Origin: Brachybacterium phenoliresistens
GTDB lineage: Bacteria; Actinomycetota; Actinomycetes; Actinomycetales; Dermabacteraceae
Direction of reading: 5' to 3'
Length of the DNA: 64,000 bases
Assembly (NCBI RefSeq): GCF_000576425.1
Contig: NZ_KK069991.1
Span: 91,417-155,416 of the forward strand
This document shows positions 44,281 to 53,414 of the stretch, piece after piece; the stretch's first letter is position 1, and each line of letters opens with the position of its first letter. The position numbers and the translations under genes are program-made. The notes beneath the pieces are model-generated. The model saw only the letters and a list, made by a program, of their open reading frames with translations. It searched no databases and was not told the DNA's origin.

Positions 44281-45227
44281 CCGTCCACCTGCTTCCAGGA
44301 CAGGGCTCGCCGGGTCCACAGAGCACCCTGCTTCGCCTGCGCCAGGAGTCCGGAGGATCCCCCGCGGGCATCGCGGAGCAGCTGCAGGGACCGGCGTGGT
44401 GCCATGGTGGAGCGCACCGATCTCTTGGCCAGCTCCCATCTCTTCGAGAGAGCATCACGCGCGAGGTCGGCCGGCGCATCCTCGTAGTGGCGCAGCGTGG
44501 CATCAAGTGCCTCGATGAATCGAGGATTCTCCGACACGAATCCCGTGGCCCCCAGTGAGGTCTCCAGTCGTCGGACGCACACGAGCGGTTCGTCGGTCCA
44601 TGCGAAGGGGGAGTGCTTGGACAGACGGACGAGGAGTTCGAGATCTTCATAGAAGAGGTCGCCACGGTAGCCGCCGGCATCCTGCAGACGCCGTGTTCGG
44701 AAGAAGAGGGAGGCGGCAGGCATCCAGTTGCGGTACATCAGCTCCGCGAACGGGTGGGCTCGCGTCTTCGCGTCCTCGGGCCACGGGAACTCCTGGCGCG
44801 ACGAGTCGTGCAGCAGTGCTCCTGCCGCATCGATGACGTGCGCGTCGCTGTATCCGAGCACGGCGTCGGGCTGCCGCTCCAGGAGCTCGACGTGCCGTGC
44901 GATGCGCTGAGGGAGCATGGTGTCGTCCGCCGAGATGTAGGTGAAGTACTCGGTGGTGACGCCGTCCAGATGCTCGTTCAGCGTCGGGTTCAGTCCGCGG
45001 TTCTCCGCGTTGGGCAGGAATGTCGCGAACCCGGGATGCCGTGCGAGATAGTCCTCGACCACCTGAGCGGTACCGTCCGGCGAGCAGTCATCGGCGATGA
45101 TCACCGCCGCCGGGGAGACGGTCTGCGTCCGGATGCTCTCGAGGCAGGCTTCGACGTACTTCTCGTGCCGAAAGGCGACCACCAGGACCGTGACATCGGC
45201 TGTTGCCTCGGGTGCTTCTGCGTGCAT
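44277..45227 (-). CDS. Family 2 glycosyltransferase
   Basis: 316 residues. VTVLVVAFRHEKYVEACLES, VIIADDCSPDGTAQV, YFTYISADDTMLPQRIARH and GGYRGDLFYEDLELLVRLSK give the full GT-A series. First gene of the minus-strand glycosyltransferase unit. The 130-bp gap to the acyltransferase gene upstream probably holds its promoter, though none was clear. Confidence 0.86.
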   Translation of the reverse strand: MHAEAPEATADVTVLVVAFRHEKYVEACLESIRTQTVSPAAVIIADDCSPDGTAQVVEDYLARHPGFATFLPNAENRGLNPTLNEHLDGVTTEYFTYISADDTMLPQRIARHVELLERQPDAVLGYSDAHVIDAAGALLHDSSRQEFPWPEDAKTRAHPFAELMYRNWMPAASLFFRTRRLQDAGGYRGDLFYEDLELLVRLSKHSPFAWTDEPLVCVRRLETSLGATGFVSENPRFIEALDATLRHYEDAPADLARDALSKRWELAKRSVRSTMAPRRSLQLLRDARGGSSGLLAQAKQGALWTRRALSWKQVDG

Positions 45228-45357
45228 GATCTGCTCTTCTCGCGACGGGATGGGAGGCCCACAGGAGGCCGATGCTGGAGAAGGATCGTGCGCTGTTCCC
45301 CCGGTCGCTCCCCGGGACCTACGGTAGCGCGGAGGTCGGACCGGAGGGACGGACCTC

Positions 45358-46455
45358 TCAGGCGGCGCGGACGATCTTTGCCGCGGGGACTACTCCCCGG
45401 AGCCTGAGGGCGGGCTGCTCGATGAGGTGCCACGAGGCCCACGCGATCGGAAGCGTCACCGCAAGACACCCGAACACGGCCGGTGCCCATCCGAGCTCGT
45501 GGATTCCCATGATGACGAGCATCTGCTGGACGGGGAACCCGAACAGGTAGACGCCGTAGGAGAGATCTGTCGAGGAGCCGATTCTCGTCGTCAGCAGGCA
45601 GGCCGCAGCAAGGACGGTGACGGCGAGCGAGGGCACGGCTACGAGGTGACCGATCCCCACTGGCATTCCCGAGACGTGGACTGCCAGGAGGAAGACCGAT
45701 GCCGCGGAGACCCCGACGGCACGGGTGAGCCGGATGCGATCGCCCCACACATAGGCGAGCATTCCCCAGGCGAAGCATGTCCACAGCCGCAGGCCGGTGT
45801 CCGCGATCGATCCGGCCGATCCGGGAACAGCTGAAGTGATCGCCCCTTCCGGAAGGACCACGTACGCGAGGGTGAGCAATGAGGTCGAGATGGTGACGAC
45901 GCTGCGAAGCCGCGCACGGACGGCGGGGATGGCGCACACGATCGCGACCCCCGCATATGCGCAGGCTTCGTAGAACAGGGTCCACAGCGAACCGTTCCAC
46001 ACGCCGGACCACGGCACGGAGAGCAGCGTGTCGCGGATGCCGTCCTGGGACGGCTTCAGGTCCAGAGATCCGAACACGTAGGAGGCCGCAGAAGCGGCGT
46101 TCCATCGTGCGCCTGACTCGAGAGCTGCACCCAAGGGTGCGAACACGAATGCCGTACTGATGACTGCGGCGACATACGCGGGATAGATGCGCAGGAATCG
46201 GCGCCAGAGAAACGGTGCAGGGCCCGACCGTACGCCGGAGGCGAGCACCAGGTAACCGGAGAGGACGAAGAACCCCTCGACAGCGGCGCCGTGCAGCCCG
46301 CCATGGACGAACGGCCCCCATCGCACAGGCTCGAATCCTCCCAACGGGAAGGCATGCCCGAGGATGACCAGACCGGCGAGTGCTAGCCGGACGAAGCCCA
46401 CGGCATTGTCCCGTGTCTCCAACCGGGCGCGCAGGGTTCCGCCGACGGGTGTCAT
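45358..46455 (-). CDS. Family 3 membrane acyltransferase (OafA-like)
   Basis: 365 residues, about ten helices. FVRLALAGLVILGHAFPLGG contains the catalytic His of the family, EGFFVLSGYLV and FLWRRFLRIYPAYVAAV the conserved loops. These proteins O-acetylate or O-succinylate surface glycans. It is complete, unlike the remnant at 35186, and may have taken over that function. The ATG at 46455 is preceded by AGAGGA. It lies back-to-back with the GT4 gene at 46658. Confidence 0.88.
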   Translation of the reverse strand: MTPVGGTLRARLETRDNAVGFVRLALAGLVILGHAFPLGGFEPVRWGPFVHGGLHGAAVEGFFVLSGYLVLASGVRSGPAPFLWRRFLRIYPAYVAAVISTAFVFAPLGAALESGARWNAASAASYVFGSLDLKPSQDGIRDTLLSVPWSGVWNGSLWTLFYEACAYAGVAIVCAIPAVRARLRSVVTISTSLLTLAYVVLPEGAITSAVPGSAGSIADTGLRLWTCFAWGMLAYVWGDRIRLTRAVGVSAASVFLLAVHVSGMPVGIGHLVAVPSLAVTVLAAACLLTTRIGSSTDLSYGVYLFGFPVQQMLVIMGIHELGWAPAVFGCLAVTLPIAWASWHLIEQPALRLRGVVPAAKIVRAA

Positions 46456-46657
46456 GTGTCCTCTTTCTCGCGCGAGTGCTCGCCGGAAGCGCTGATCTCG
46501 CCGCGATCCGTCGTCGCGAACATCTTCCCAGCGCCACGGAAGGTCCGCATCGTCGACACCGTTTCGTCTCACGATCCGTGCACGTCGCGAGCCGGTGCCC
46601 GGAGCAGAGGAATAGGATCGGCCGAGGGTGCGCACCGGGGCGGAGAAGGGAACTGCG

Positions 46658-47803
46658 ATGGTCCAGAGATTGGTCGTCATACAGAACGATCCGGTGGGCG
46701 TCGCGGGTCATGCGATCGGCATCTCCGTCAAGACCCTCGAGGGGCTCGAGCACTACGCTCGCGGGTGGCCCGGGGACGTCGTGGTCGCTGCCCGCGTCCT
46801 TCCAGGTCTGTCCGATCCCCTCCTCACCTGGCGACGCCGCAGCGATCTCCCGTTCGATCTCGATCTGCGGGACGTGCCTTCGCAAACGCCGGCGCGCGAC
46901 GGCGCGGCCGTGACACTCGCTCTGCATCAGCATGACCATGCATGTCTTCTGGAACGGGATCCGAGACGTCTCGTCTGGACCGCGGAGAACCCGGTGCGAG
47001 AACGGATCCGCCTGGCCTCTGCCGACGCGGGGCCGGTGACGCGTGCGCGGATCACGCTGGGCTGGATGCGTCGACGCCCGGCGCTGCGGCGCATGGTCGC
47101 CGCTGCCGGGGGGCTGCAGGCCAACGGCTACCCGGCTTTCGAAGCGTACGCGTCTCTGGCTCGTTCGTCGCTGCTGTTCTTCGACACGCGCGTCTCGCGC
47201 GCCATGGTGCAACCAGCGGAGATCCCGATGCCCGCCCCGGGGCCGCGTGAGGCGCAGCGGTCGCTGCGAGTGGCGTTCTCCGGTCGGCACGAAGCGGCGA
47301 AGGGCCCTCTGCACGCGATCCGCGCCGTCGTCCGCGCTCGTGCGGCCGGCGCGTCGGTGACCATGGACGTCTTCGGACAGGGGGCCCAGACGGAGCAGAT
47401 GCGTGCCGCCGCGGCGCCGGCGGGGGAGTGCATCGCGTTCCATGGCAGCGTTCCGTTCGCGGACCAGTGGGTGCCGACGGTGCGGGACGGCGTCGATCTC
47501 ATGGTCCTGCCGCACGTCCAAGGCGACCCGGCCGGGACCTACCTCGAGGCAGCAGCCCTCGGCGTACCCGTGCTGGGATTCGCGAATGCTGCGCTCACCG
47601 CGCTGGTCCGCGAGCACGGCATCGGCTGGACAGTTCCGATGAAGGACGACCGCCGCCTTGCCGAGAGGCTCGTCGAGCTGGCGCAGGAACCGGGCGAGGT
47701 CGCGCTGGCCGGGCATCGTGGCATCGAGTTCATGCGCCAGCACGCTTTCGAGGACGAGTTCGACCGACGGGTCGCGCACCTGCGGGAGGTCGCGCAGCTC
47801 TGA
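46658..47803 (+). CDS. Family 4 glycosyltransferase
   Basis: 381 residues. The donor half has LRVAFSGRHEAAKGPLHAI and DLMVLPHVQGDPAGTYLEAAALGVPVLG; the classical EX7E is weak, the first Glu being replaced (GDPAGTYLEAAALG). The ATG at 46658 has AAGGG upstream; an alternative GTG at 46628 lies 9 bp after a TAGGAT -10-like element. It is the last glycan gene of the locus. Sequence composition is still less GC-rich than the flanks. Confidence 0.8.
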   Translation: MVQRLVVIQNDPVGVAGHAIGISVKTLEGLEHYARGWPGDVVVAARVLPGLSDPLLTWRRRSDLPFDLDLRDVPSQTPARDGAAVTLALHQHDHACLLERDPRRLVWTAENPVRERIRLASADAGPVTRARITLGWMRRRPALRRMVAAAGGLQANGYPAFEAYASLARSSLLFFDTRVSRAMVQPAEIPMPAPGPREAQRSLRVAFSGRHEAAKGPLHAIRAVVRARAAGASVTMDVFGQGAQTEQMRAAAAPAGECIAFHGSVPFADQWVPTVRDGVDLMVLPHVQGDPAGTYLEAAALGVPVLGFANAALTALVREHGIGWTVPMKDDRRLAERLVELAQEPGEVALAGHRGIEFMRQHAFEDEFDRRVAHLREVAQL

Positions 47804-47868
47804 TCCCGCGTCGGGAACGGGGCGCGTGTCTCTGCACCTCCTGGCGCGACGTCAGATCGCGCGGCCCA

Positions 47869-48162
47869 TCACCCCGCCTGCGGGTACGCCGCCTGGGCCA
47901 CGGACTGCAGCGCGTGGCGCACCGTCCTGCCGGCGGCGCGGGCGGCTTCCTGCGCCGGGATCAGCGCGATCCAGCCGACCATGTCGGCGTCCCCCTGCAT
48001 GCCCGCGTCGACGGACTCCCACACGCGCGCGCCCTTGATGGAGCGCAGCACGGCGAGGAAGGCGTCCTCGACCGGCTCGTCGGATGCGGCGATGGTCCCC
48101 AGCGGCAGAGCCTCCGCCTGCTCGGCGCTGGTGATGATGGTCGTGGTGTACAGCATGGTCAT
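47869..48162 (-). CDS. Small hypothetical protein
   Basis: 97 residues, no signal peptide or membrane helix. It opens with a beta-rich stretch (LYTTTIITSAEQAEALPLG) and ends with a helical one (EAARAAGRTVRHALQSVAQAA). I do not recognise a family. AGGGG lies close upstream of the ATG. It is isolated between the glycan locus and the LuxR-type regulator, in fully GC-rich sequence. It could be a phage- or plasmid-derived orphan. Confidence 0.55.
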   Translation of the reverse strand: MTMLYTTTIITSAEQAEALPLGTIAASDEPVEDAFLAVLRSIKGARVWESVDAGMQGDADMVGWIALIPAQEAARAAGRTVRHALQSVAQAAYPQAG

Positions 48163-48656
48163 CCCCTGGTCCGTGGATGGAACTGCACTGCCGCAGTGCG
48201 GCAGATTTCAATCACCGAAGATTAGCGCGCCCGTGCCCGCCCGCGACAGCCTCTCCTGCGTTGCAGGAGAAGTACCCCCGAAGTACCCCCCGAGCACCCG
48301 CCGGGCCGTGTCCGAACCGTGACCTCCGGAGTGTCCGATTCTCCGGTTTCCTCCGTGTCGCCGGGGGTGGCGGTGGTTCAATGGGTGCATCGTCCATGCC
48401 GGTCACCGCGGGGAGACGCGCAGCGCACGGCAGGCGAGGACCGGACACCGGGAGTGGTCCTGTGGGGGGACCGCGAACACCGCCCGGTCCGCGAGACCGG
48501 GCCTCGGTCCGGAGATGGCAGCGCACGTGCACGATCCTCGAACGGACCAGGGACGGGATCACCACAGCACGGACGCTGCACAGCACGTCCCGTGCCCCGT
48601 GGGGGTGCGGCGCCTTCCGCGCTCCTGGTCGCGCCCGACGCACCACGGAGGAGCCC
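48163..48656. other. 494-bp intergenic region upstream of the LuxR-type regulator
   Basis: No convincing gene. It holds a small hairpin (48252-48270), a direct repeat AAGTACCCCC at 48270 and 48281, and GTCCGATTCTCCGG-like sequence near 48335. One frame is open through the area but lacks a ribosome site and coding character. It probably holds divergent promoters for the small hypothetical gene and the regulator. Confidence 0.5.
48252..48270. repeat. Short perfect inverted repeat next to a direct repeat
   Basis: TCTCCTGC and GCAGGAGA around a GTT loop, immediately followed by two copies of AAGTACCCCC. Possible regulator-binding cluster. Confidence 0.4.
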
Positions 48657-50240
48657 ATGGAGACCCGAACCCATAGCAGCCCGGGCCTGGGCATGGACGA
48701 CTCCCGGGGCCGGGCTGCACGACTCCTCGCCGAGATCGAGGAGATCCGCGAGAGCACCGCCGAGGATCGCCTCGCCGGCTTCCTGGACACCTCCTACTTC
48801 GCGGCCTGCCTGCTGGTCCCCGACGCCCTCGAGGAGCTCCTCGCCGCGATGCCCTCGCGGCCCGATCTGCTCGGCGCCCGCAATGCCCTCGCGCGGACGT
48901 TCCTGCACGCGGACGCGCCCGTGCCCGTGCACGCCTCCGTCCAGTTCGGACGCTGGTACGCACAGACCACCTCGCCCGGGCTGCGGGACCGGCTCGGGAT
49001 GCTCCTGCTGCGGCTCCAGCAGCAGACCTTCGATGGCCGCCACGATCTCGCCGTGCGCACGGCGGAGGAGCTGACGGTGGAGCTGAACTCCGCCCCCGAC
49101 CGCTCCGGGATCCAGGACTTCCTGCCCGCCGTGCTGATCGGCGTGGGCTCGGCCCACCTGCAGGTCGGCGGTCTGGACGCCGCGGTCGGCTCCTACCGGT
49201 CGGCCGCGCGCTTGGCGGAGGCCGGCTCCCATCCCGCCCACGAGCACGCCGAGTCCTTCGTCGAGCTCGTCCGGGCGCTGCGGGCCGACGGCTGCCCCCA
49301 CGAGGCGCGCCGGCGCATCGCCCCCGCGCATCCGCGCGGCGCCCGCAGCTCCCTGCTGTGGATCTGGTCCTGCGTCGCCGTGCTCGCCCGCGGCCTGCGC
49401 TCCCTGGCGGCGGGCGACCTGCACACCGCCCAGGAATCCCTCGAGCGCCTCGGCCTCGGTCCCGAGGGCGGGGACGTGGACGCGCTCGGGCAGTACTGGT
49501 GGGTGCCGCTGCACCTGCGGGCAGGGATCGCCCTGCGCCGCGGCGACCGCGACCGGGAGGTCCACCTGCTCCGGCGCGGGCTGGAAGAGCACTTCCCCTC
49601 CGTCGGCCCGACCTCCTACGCGGGCAGCCTGCTGCGGGCGGACCTCGCGGACCTCCTCCAGGCCTGCCACGCCGACAGCGAGGCAGCGGCCGTGCTCGAC
49701 GAGGCGGAGCGCGGCGTGCCGACGTCCCAGGTCCTCGCCTCCCGGGCCCGCCTGCTGCACCTGACCGGCGACGATGCCGGACTGGACCGGCTGCTCGAGA
49801 GGACCGGCCGCTTCCATCCGCTGAGCTCGCCGCAGCTGGACGTCCTGCGTCTGCTGCGGCGGCATGCCCGGCTGCCCCGGCAGGCCCCCGCCGCCGAGGA
49901 CCACGACCTGTGGAGGGCGGTCATGGCTCGCGCCGGCGACCTCGAGCTCTCGCTGCTCCCGGCCGAGGTCGCCGCGGCCTCCGCCCCCGACGGGGAGACT
50001 CCGCGCCCCGTGGGGTCCGGCCCCTTCAGCCGTCCGGACCCCGCGCATCTCAGCCGGGCCGAGCGCGACCTGGTGGCGACCCTGCGGGCCGACGACACCA
50101 TCGCCTCGGTCGCCCAGCGGATGTACCTGTCCCCGCACACCGTCAAGACCCGCCTGCGCGACATCTACCGCAAGCTCGGCGTGCACTCCAAGGAGGAGCT
50201 CTTCGAGCATCGGGGCGCGCTCCTGCACCCGCCGCCCTGA
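48657..50240 (+). CDS. LuxR-family transcriptional regulator with TPR-like N-terminus
   Basis: 527 residues. The first ~440 are helical, Ala/Leu-rich and TPR-like without an ATPase P-loop, so it is not a full-length LAL/MalT protein. The C-terminal LuxR helix-turn-helix is LSRAERDLVATLRADDTIAS, then AQRMYLSPHTVKTRLRDIYR (about residues 455-515). GGAGGAG lies just upstream of the ATG. It sits beside the priming sugar transferase gene and is a candidate regulator of glycan production. No receiver domain, so no cognate kinase is implied. Confidence 0.83.
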   Translation: METRTHSSPGLGMDDSRGRAARLLAEIEEIRESTAEDRLAGFLDTSYFAACLLVPDALEELLAAMPSRPDLLGARNALARTFLHADAPVPVHASVQFGRWYAQTTSPGLRDRLGMLLLRLQQQTFDGRHDLAVRTAEELTVELNSAPDRSGIQDFLPAVLIGVGSAHLQVGGLDAAVGSYRSAARLAEAGSHPAHEHAESFVELVRALRADGCPHEARRRIAPAHPRGARSSLLWIWSCVAVLARGLRSLAAGDLHTAQESLERLGLGPEGGDVDALGQYWWVPLHLRAGIALRRGDRDREVHLLRRGLEEHFPSVGPTSYAGSLLRADLADLLQACHADSEAAAVLDEAERGVPTSQVLASRARLLHLTGDDAGLDRLLERTGRFHPLSSPQLDVLRLLRRHARLPRQAPAAEDHDLWRAVMARAGDLELSLLPAEVAAASAPDGETPRPVGSGPFSRPDPAHLSRAERDLVATLRADDTIASVAQRMYLSPHTVKTRLRDIYRKLGVHSKEELFEHRGALLHPPP

Positions 50241-50285
50241 GCTCCCCGTCCCGACGCGACCGTCGGCAGGTGAGCCTACCGACGC

Positions 50286-50306
50286 GTCACGTCACGAAGT
50301 CGTCAC
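50286..50306 (+). promoter_or_regulatory. GTCAC repeats upstream of the priming sugar transferase
   Basis: GTCAC occurs at 50286, 50291 and 50302 within the 130-bp gap. A related pair (GGTCAC at 58023 and GGTGAC at 58034) lies upstream of the secreted protein gene at 58257. Candidate binding site, weak evidence. Confidence 0.3.
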
Positions 50307-50370
50307 AGTTCCAACGCGCAGGGCCATCACCTGCCGGTCCTCCGGGACAGGCAGGGCGAGGGAGGCTAGC

Positions 50371-52035
50371 ATGAATCGTCGGCGGGACAGCGCCGCACCG
50401 GGGCGCGGGCATGTGGGGAGGCTTGCGCAGGCCGGGAAGGACCACAGGGGGACCACCATCTTGACCACGGACATCTCTGCGCCGGCGACGCCGCGCACCA
50501 CGAAATCGACTCCGCGCAGTGCGAGCTCGACAGCGCGCACCGCCGGCTCGACGCCGCATGCCGCGAGAGCGACCGAGGCGCGCAGCGCGCTGCGTCGCAG
50601 CATCGCCTCCGCCGGCTCCAGCCGCACCCTGCGACGCGGCAGCATCGCGGCGATGGTTCTCGCCGACGTGCTGTGCCTGGTGATCGCGGCGCTCACGGCC
50701 TACATGCTGCGCCAGGCGGTGCTGGGCCGCGCCGGCGACCTCACCGAGAACCTGTGGGACGCGGCCGTCCTCATCGCCCTGGGCTGGCTGGTCGCCATCG
50801 TCCTGTTCAGCGGGTACGACCCGCGCCTGCTGCCGGCGGGTCCCGAGCTGTTCGGCAACGTGCTGCACGCGAGCCTCGCCGCGGCCGGGATCGTGGGCAG
50901 CGTCGTCTACCTCGCGAGCATCGAGCTCTCCCGCGGGTTCTTCCTGGCATTCTTCGTGATCGGGCCCCTCCTGCTGCTGCTGAACCGCCTGCTGCTGCGC
51001 CGCATCCTCAACGCGGTGCGGGCCCGCGGGCACTTCCGCGAGGGCGTCATCGCCGTCGGGGACCTGCGCCATGTCGACGGGATCGCCCGCACCATCGGCC
51101 GCGAGACCTGGCTGGGCTACGACATCGTCGGCGCGGTGACGCCGCCCGGTGATCGGTCCACGGCCTCCGCGCTGGGGATCCCGGTCCTCGGCACCGAGGC
51201 GGATCTGCTGAGCATCGCCGACGAGGTGCGCCCGCACGTGCTGCTGTTCACCGCCGGGTCCAGCGCGAGCGCCGAGGAGTTCCGGCGCACGGCGTGGAAG
51301 CTCGAGGACGCCGAGGTCCGGGTGATCGTCGTGCCGGCGCTGACGGAGATCTCCGCCGACCGCGTGCGCATGCGCCCCGTGGCCGGCCTGCCGCTGGTGC
51401 ACATGGACCTGCCGCGCGCCCGCCACGCCGTGAAGTGGACCAAGCGCGCCGTGGACGTGCTGGCCTCCGGCGCCCTGCTGATCCTGCTGTCCCCGCTGCT
51501 GGCCGCGATCGCCCTGGCGGTCCGCTCCGCCGACGGCGGGCCCGTGATCTTCCGCCAGCAGCGGGTGGGACGCGACGGCGAGCAGTTCGAGTTCCTCAAG
51601 TTCCGCACCATGGTCACCGACGCCGAGGCGATCCTCGTGGAGATGACCGAGCGCGCGGTCCAGGACCGCGGCAACGCCGTCATGTTCAAGATGAAGCACG
51701 ACCCGCGCATCACCCGGCCCGGCCGCTTCCTGCGCCGCTACTCCCTGGACGAGCTGCCGCAGCTGTGGAACGTGCTGCGCGGGGACATGAGCCTGGTCGG
51801 CCCGCGCCCCGCGCTCCCGCGGGAGGTCCACGGCTACTCCGAGGACGCCCACCGCCGCCACAGCGTGCGGCCCGGGATCACCGGCCTGTGGCAGGTCTCC
51901 GGGCGCAGCGACCTCTCCTGGGAGGACACCGTGCGCCTGGACCTGTACTACGTGGACAACTGGTCCTTCACGCAGGACGTGCAGATCCTCGCCCGCACCC
52001 TGCGGGCCGTGGCCTCGTCCTCCGGCGCCTACTGA
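50371..52035 (+). CDS. Undecaprenyl-phosphate sugar phosphotransferase (priming enzyme, WbaP/CpsE-like)
   Basis: 554 residues. A ~90-residue Ser/Thr/Arg-rich N-terminus, four helices, a CoA-binding-like middle domain (residues ~215-350), another helix, and the catalytic sugar-transferase domain: FRQQRVGRDGEQFEFLKFRT, YSLDELPQLWNVLRGDMSLV, GPRPALPREV and RPGITGLWQVSGRSD. It attaches the first sugar-1-phosphate to the lipid carrier, starting the repeat unit built by the glycosyltransferases at 28-47 kb. GGAGG lies 5 bp before the ATG. An internal start after the disordered region is possible. Confidence 0.92.
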   Translation: MNRRRDSAAPGRGHVGRLAQAGKDHRGTTILTTDISAPATPRTTKSTPRSASSTARTAGSTPHAARATEARSALRRSIASAGSSRTLRRGSIAAMVLADVLCLVIAALTAYMLRQAVLGRAGDLTENLWDAAVLIALGWLVAIVLFSGYDPRLLPAGPELFGNVLHASLAAAGIVGSVVYLASIELSRGFFLAFFVIGPLLLLLNRLLLRRILNAVRARGHFREGVIAVGDLRHVDGIARTIGRETWLGYDIVGAVTPPGDRSTASALGIPVLGTEADLLSIADEVRPHVLLFTAGSSASAEEFRRTAWKLEDAEVRVIVVPALTEISADRVRMRPVAGLPLVHMDLPRARHAVKWTKRAVDVLASGALLILLSPLLAAIALAVRSADGGPVIFRQQRVGRDGEQFEFLKFRTMVTDAEAILVEMTERAVQDRGNAVMFKMKHDPRITRPGRFLRRYSLDELPQLWNVLRGDMSLVGPRPALPREVHGYSEDAHRRHSVRPGITGLWQVSGRSDLSWEDTVRLDLYYVDNWSFTQDVQILARTLRAVASSSGAY

Positions 52036-52589
52036 TGCTCGCCGCGTCCCCGGACGTCGCCCCCGGGGGCTCGGCATCGGGGAGGGGCGTGCGCCGCCCC
52101 GTCCTGCTCGTGGTCGCCGCGTCCGTCCTCGCCCTCTACCCGATCGGCGCGGGCGCGCTCCTGCTCACGGCCGACGGCTGGGCCGTGAACCGGGCGAACG
52201 TGCGGATCTGGTACGCGGTGACCTCGGTGACCGGGGGCCGCAGCGTGATCACGCCCGAGGTCTTCGCCGTCCTGGCCAATGTGGCCCTGTTCGTGCCGCT
52301 GCTGGCGGCGCTCGCCGTTCTCGTCCCCCGCTGGTGGTGGGTGCTGCCGGCATCGGCGCTGAGCATCGGCGTGGAGCTGTACCAGCTGGGCCTGGGCACC
52401 CGGCAGGCCGATGTGCTCGACGTCCTCGCCAATACCGCCGGGGCGGTGCTCGGCGTCTGGCTGGGCCGGGCGATCCATCGTCGGGTCATCGGCGGCGCAG
52501 CGCCCGCCCCAGGCGGTCGAACCACTCCCGCCGCATCTCCGCGCGGCTCGGCCGATGCCCCAGCCGGAGCGCCAGATGATCGGGATTGA
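52035..52589 (+). CDS. VanZ-like membrane protein
   Basis: 184 residues, four helices: VLLVVAASVLALYPIGAGALL, then VFAVLANVALFVPLLAALAVL, and ALSIGVELYQLGL-type and LDVLANTAGAVLGVWLG motifs that define the VanZ family (the conserved N/E/D polar residues are present). VanZ proteins are linked to low-level teicoplanin resistance and envelope glycans; the mechanism is unclear. It starts on the last base of the sugar-transferase stop. The disordered C-terminus overlaps the convergent nucleotidyltransferase gene by 104 bp. Confidence 0.82.
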   Translation: MLAASPDVAPGGSASGRGVRRPVLLVVAASVLALYPIGAGALLLTADGWAVNRANVRIWYAVTSVTGGRSVITPEVFAVLANVALFVPLLAALAVLVPRWWWVLPASALSIGVELYQLGLGTRQADVLDVLANTAGAVLGVWLGRAIHRRVIGGAAPAPGGRTTPAASPRGSADAPAGAPDDRD

Positions 52590-53325
52590 CGCGCGCCGCA
52601 TCCAGCAGCAGGGCCGCCCGCTCCCGCACGCCCGCGGCGTCGCGCCAGCGCGCCCGGCGGATCCCCCGGGAATCGGCCCGGGCATGCAGAGCGCTCCAGA
52701 TGTGCTCGCCCGGCAGCCCGCGGGCCAGCTCCGGACGGCCGGTCGCGATGACCAGCGGCACCGTCGCCCCCAGGCGGGCGGCCAGCGCATCCAGCCGCTC
52801 CCGCTCCGCGGCATCGGCCTCCGTCCAGCAGACCCGCACGTCATGACGGGCGTGACCGGAGGCGTCGCGAGCCGCATGCACGAGCAGCAGCAGGCGCTGG
52901 GCCAGCAGATCCGGCACCGCGCAGGAGGCCCCGCCCAGGTCGACGGCATGCGCGCCCGCCCACATCAGTGCGAAGGTCTCCTCCGGGTCGCGGTCCAGCC
53001 CCGGGAAGGAGCGGTGCACGTCGACCGTGCCCCAGACGGGATGGTGGAAGGTCGCCGCATGGGCGAACACGCTGCCGTGGCGGAAGCTCGTGACCTGCCC
53101 CCAGCCGGCGGCCACCAGCGCCGGGACCAGCGTGTCCACATGCGCCGGGTGCACCAGCAGATCGCAGTCCGTCGACGGGCGGCGGCCCTCGGCGAGCACG
53201 GGATGCAGGGCCACGCCCTTGACGTGCAGGATGGGCACCTGCGCCTCCCGGGCGAGGTGCTCGAGGACGCCGTGCGCGAGCCGCAGACGCGTCAGCGTCG
53301 GCACCTGGGCCGTGGAGGGTTCCAT
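52486..53325 (-). CDS. Nucleotidyltransferase-fold protein (PF14907-like)
   Basis: 279 residues. VPILHVKGVALHPVLAEGRR followed by PSTDCDLLVHP matches the uncharacterised nucleotidyltransferase family that shows KG...L and R..D.DLLV motifs, with the metal-binding Asp pair. Members occur in exosortase loci and in lasso-peptide clusters with a kinase, where the enzyme adds groups to a phosphorylated peptide. The start at 53325 is 7 bp after a TAGAGT element, pointing to a leaderless message. It is divergent from manA-pqqD-kinase, with only 89 bp between. Target unknown. Confidence 0.77.
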   Translation of the reverse strand: MEPSTAQVPTLTRLRLAHGVLEHLAREAQVPILHVKGVALHPVLAEGRRPSTDCDLLVHPAHVDTLVPALVAAGWGQVTSFRHGSVFAHAATFHHPVWGTVDVHRSFPGLDRDPEETFALMWAGAHAVDLGGASCAVPDLLAQRLLLLVHAARDASGHARHDVRVCWTEADAAERERLDALAARLGATVPLVIATGRPELARGLPGEHIWSALHARADSRGIRRARWRDAAGVRERAALLLDAARVNPDHLALRLGHRPSRAEMRREWFDRLGRALRRR

Positions 53326-53414
53326 GCGGCCCACTCTAGAGACTCACGGCATGATCGGGGGTGTCGGGAGGAACAGGTCCACAGGATGCACGGCCAGGAA
53401 GGAGGGGACGAGGG

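Noticed and set aside
48170..48656. Open frame continuing upstream of the LuxR-type gene
   Set aside because: It lacks a ribosome site and family similarity; the ATG at 48657 has GGAGGAG directly before it.
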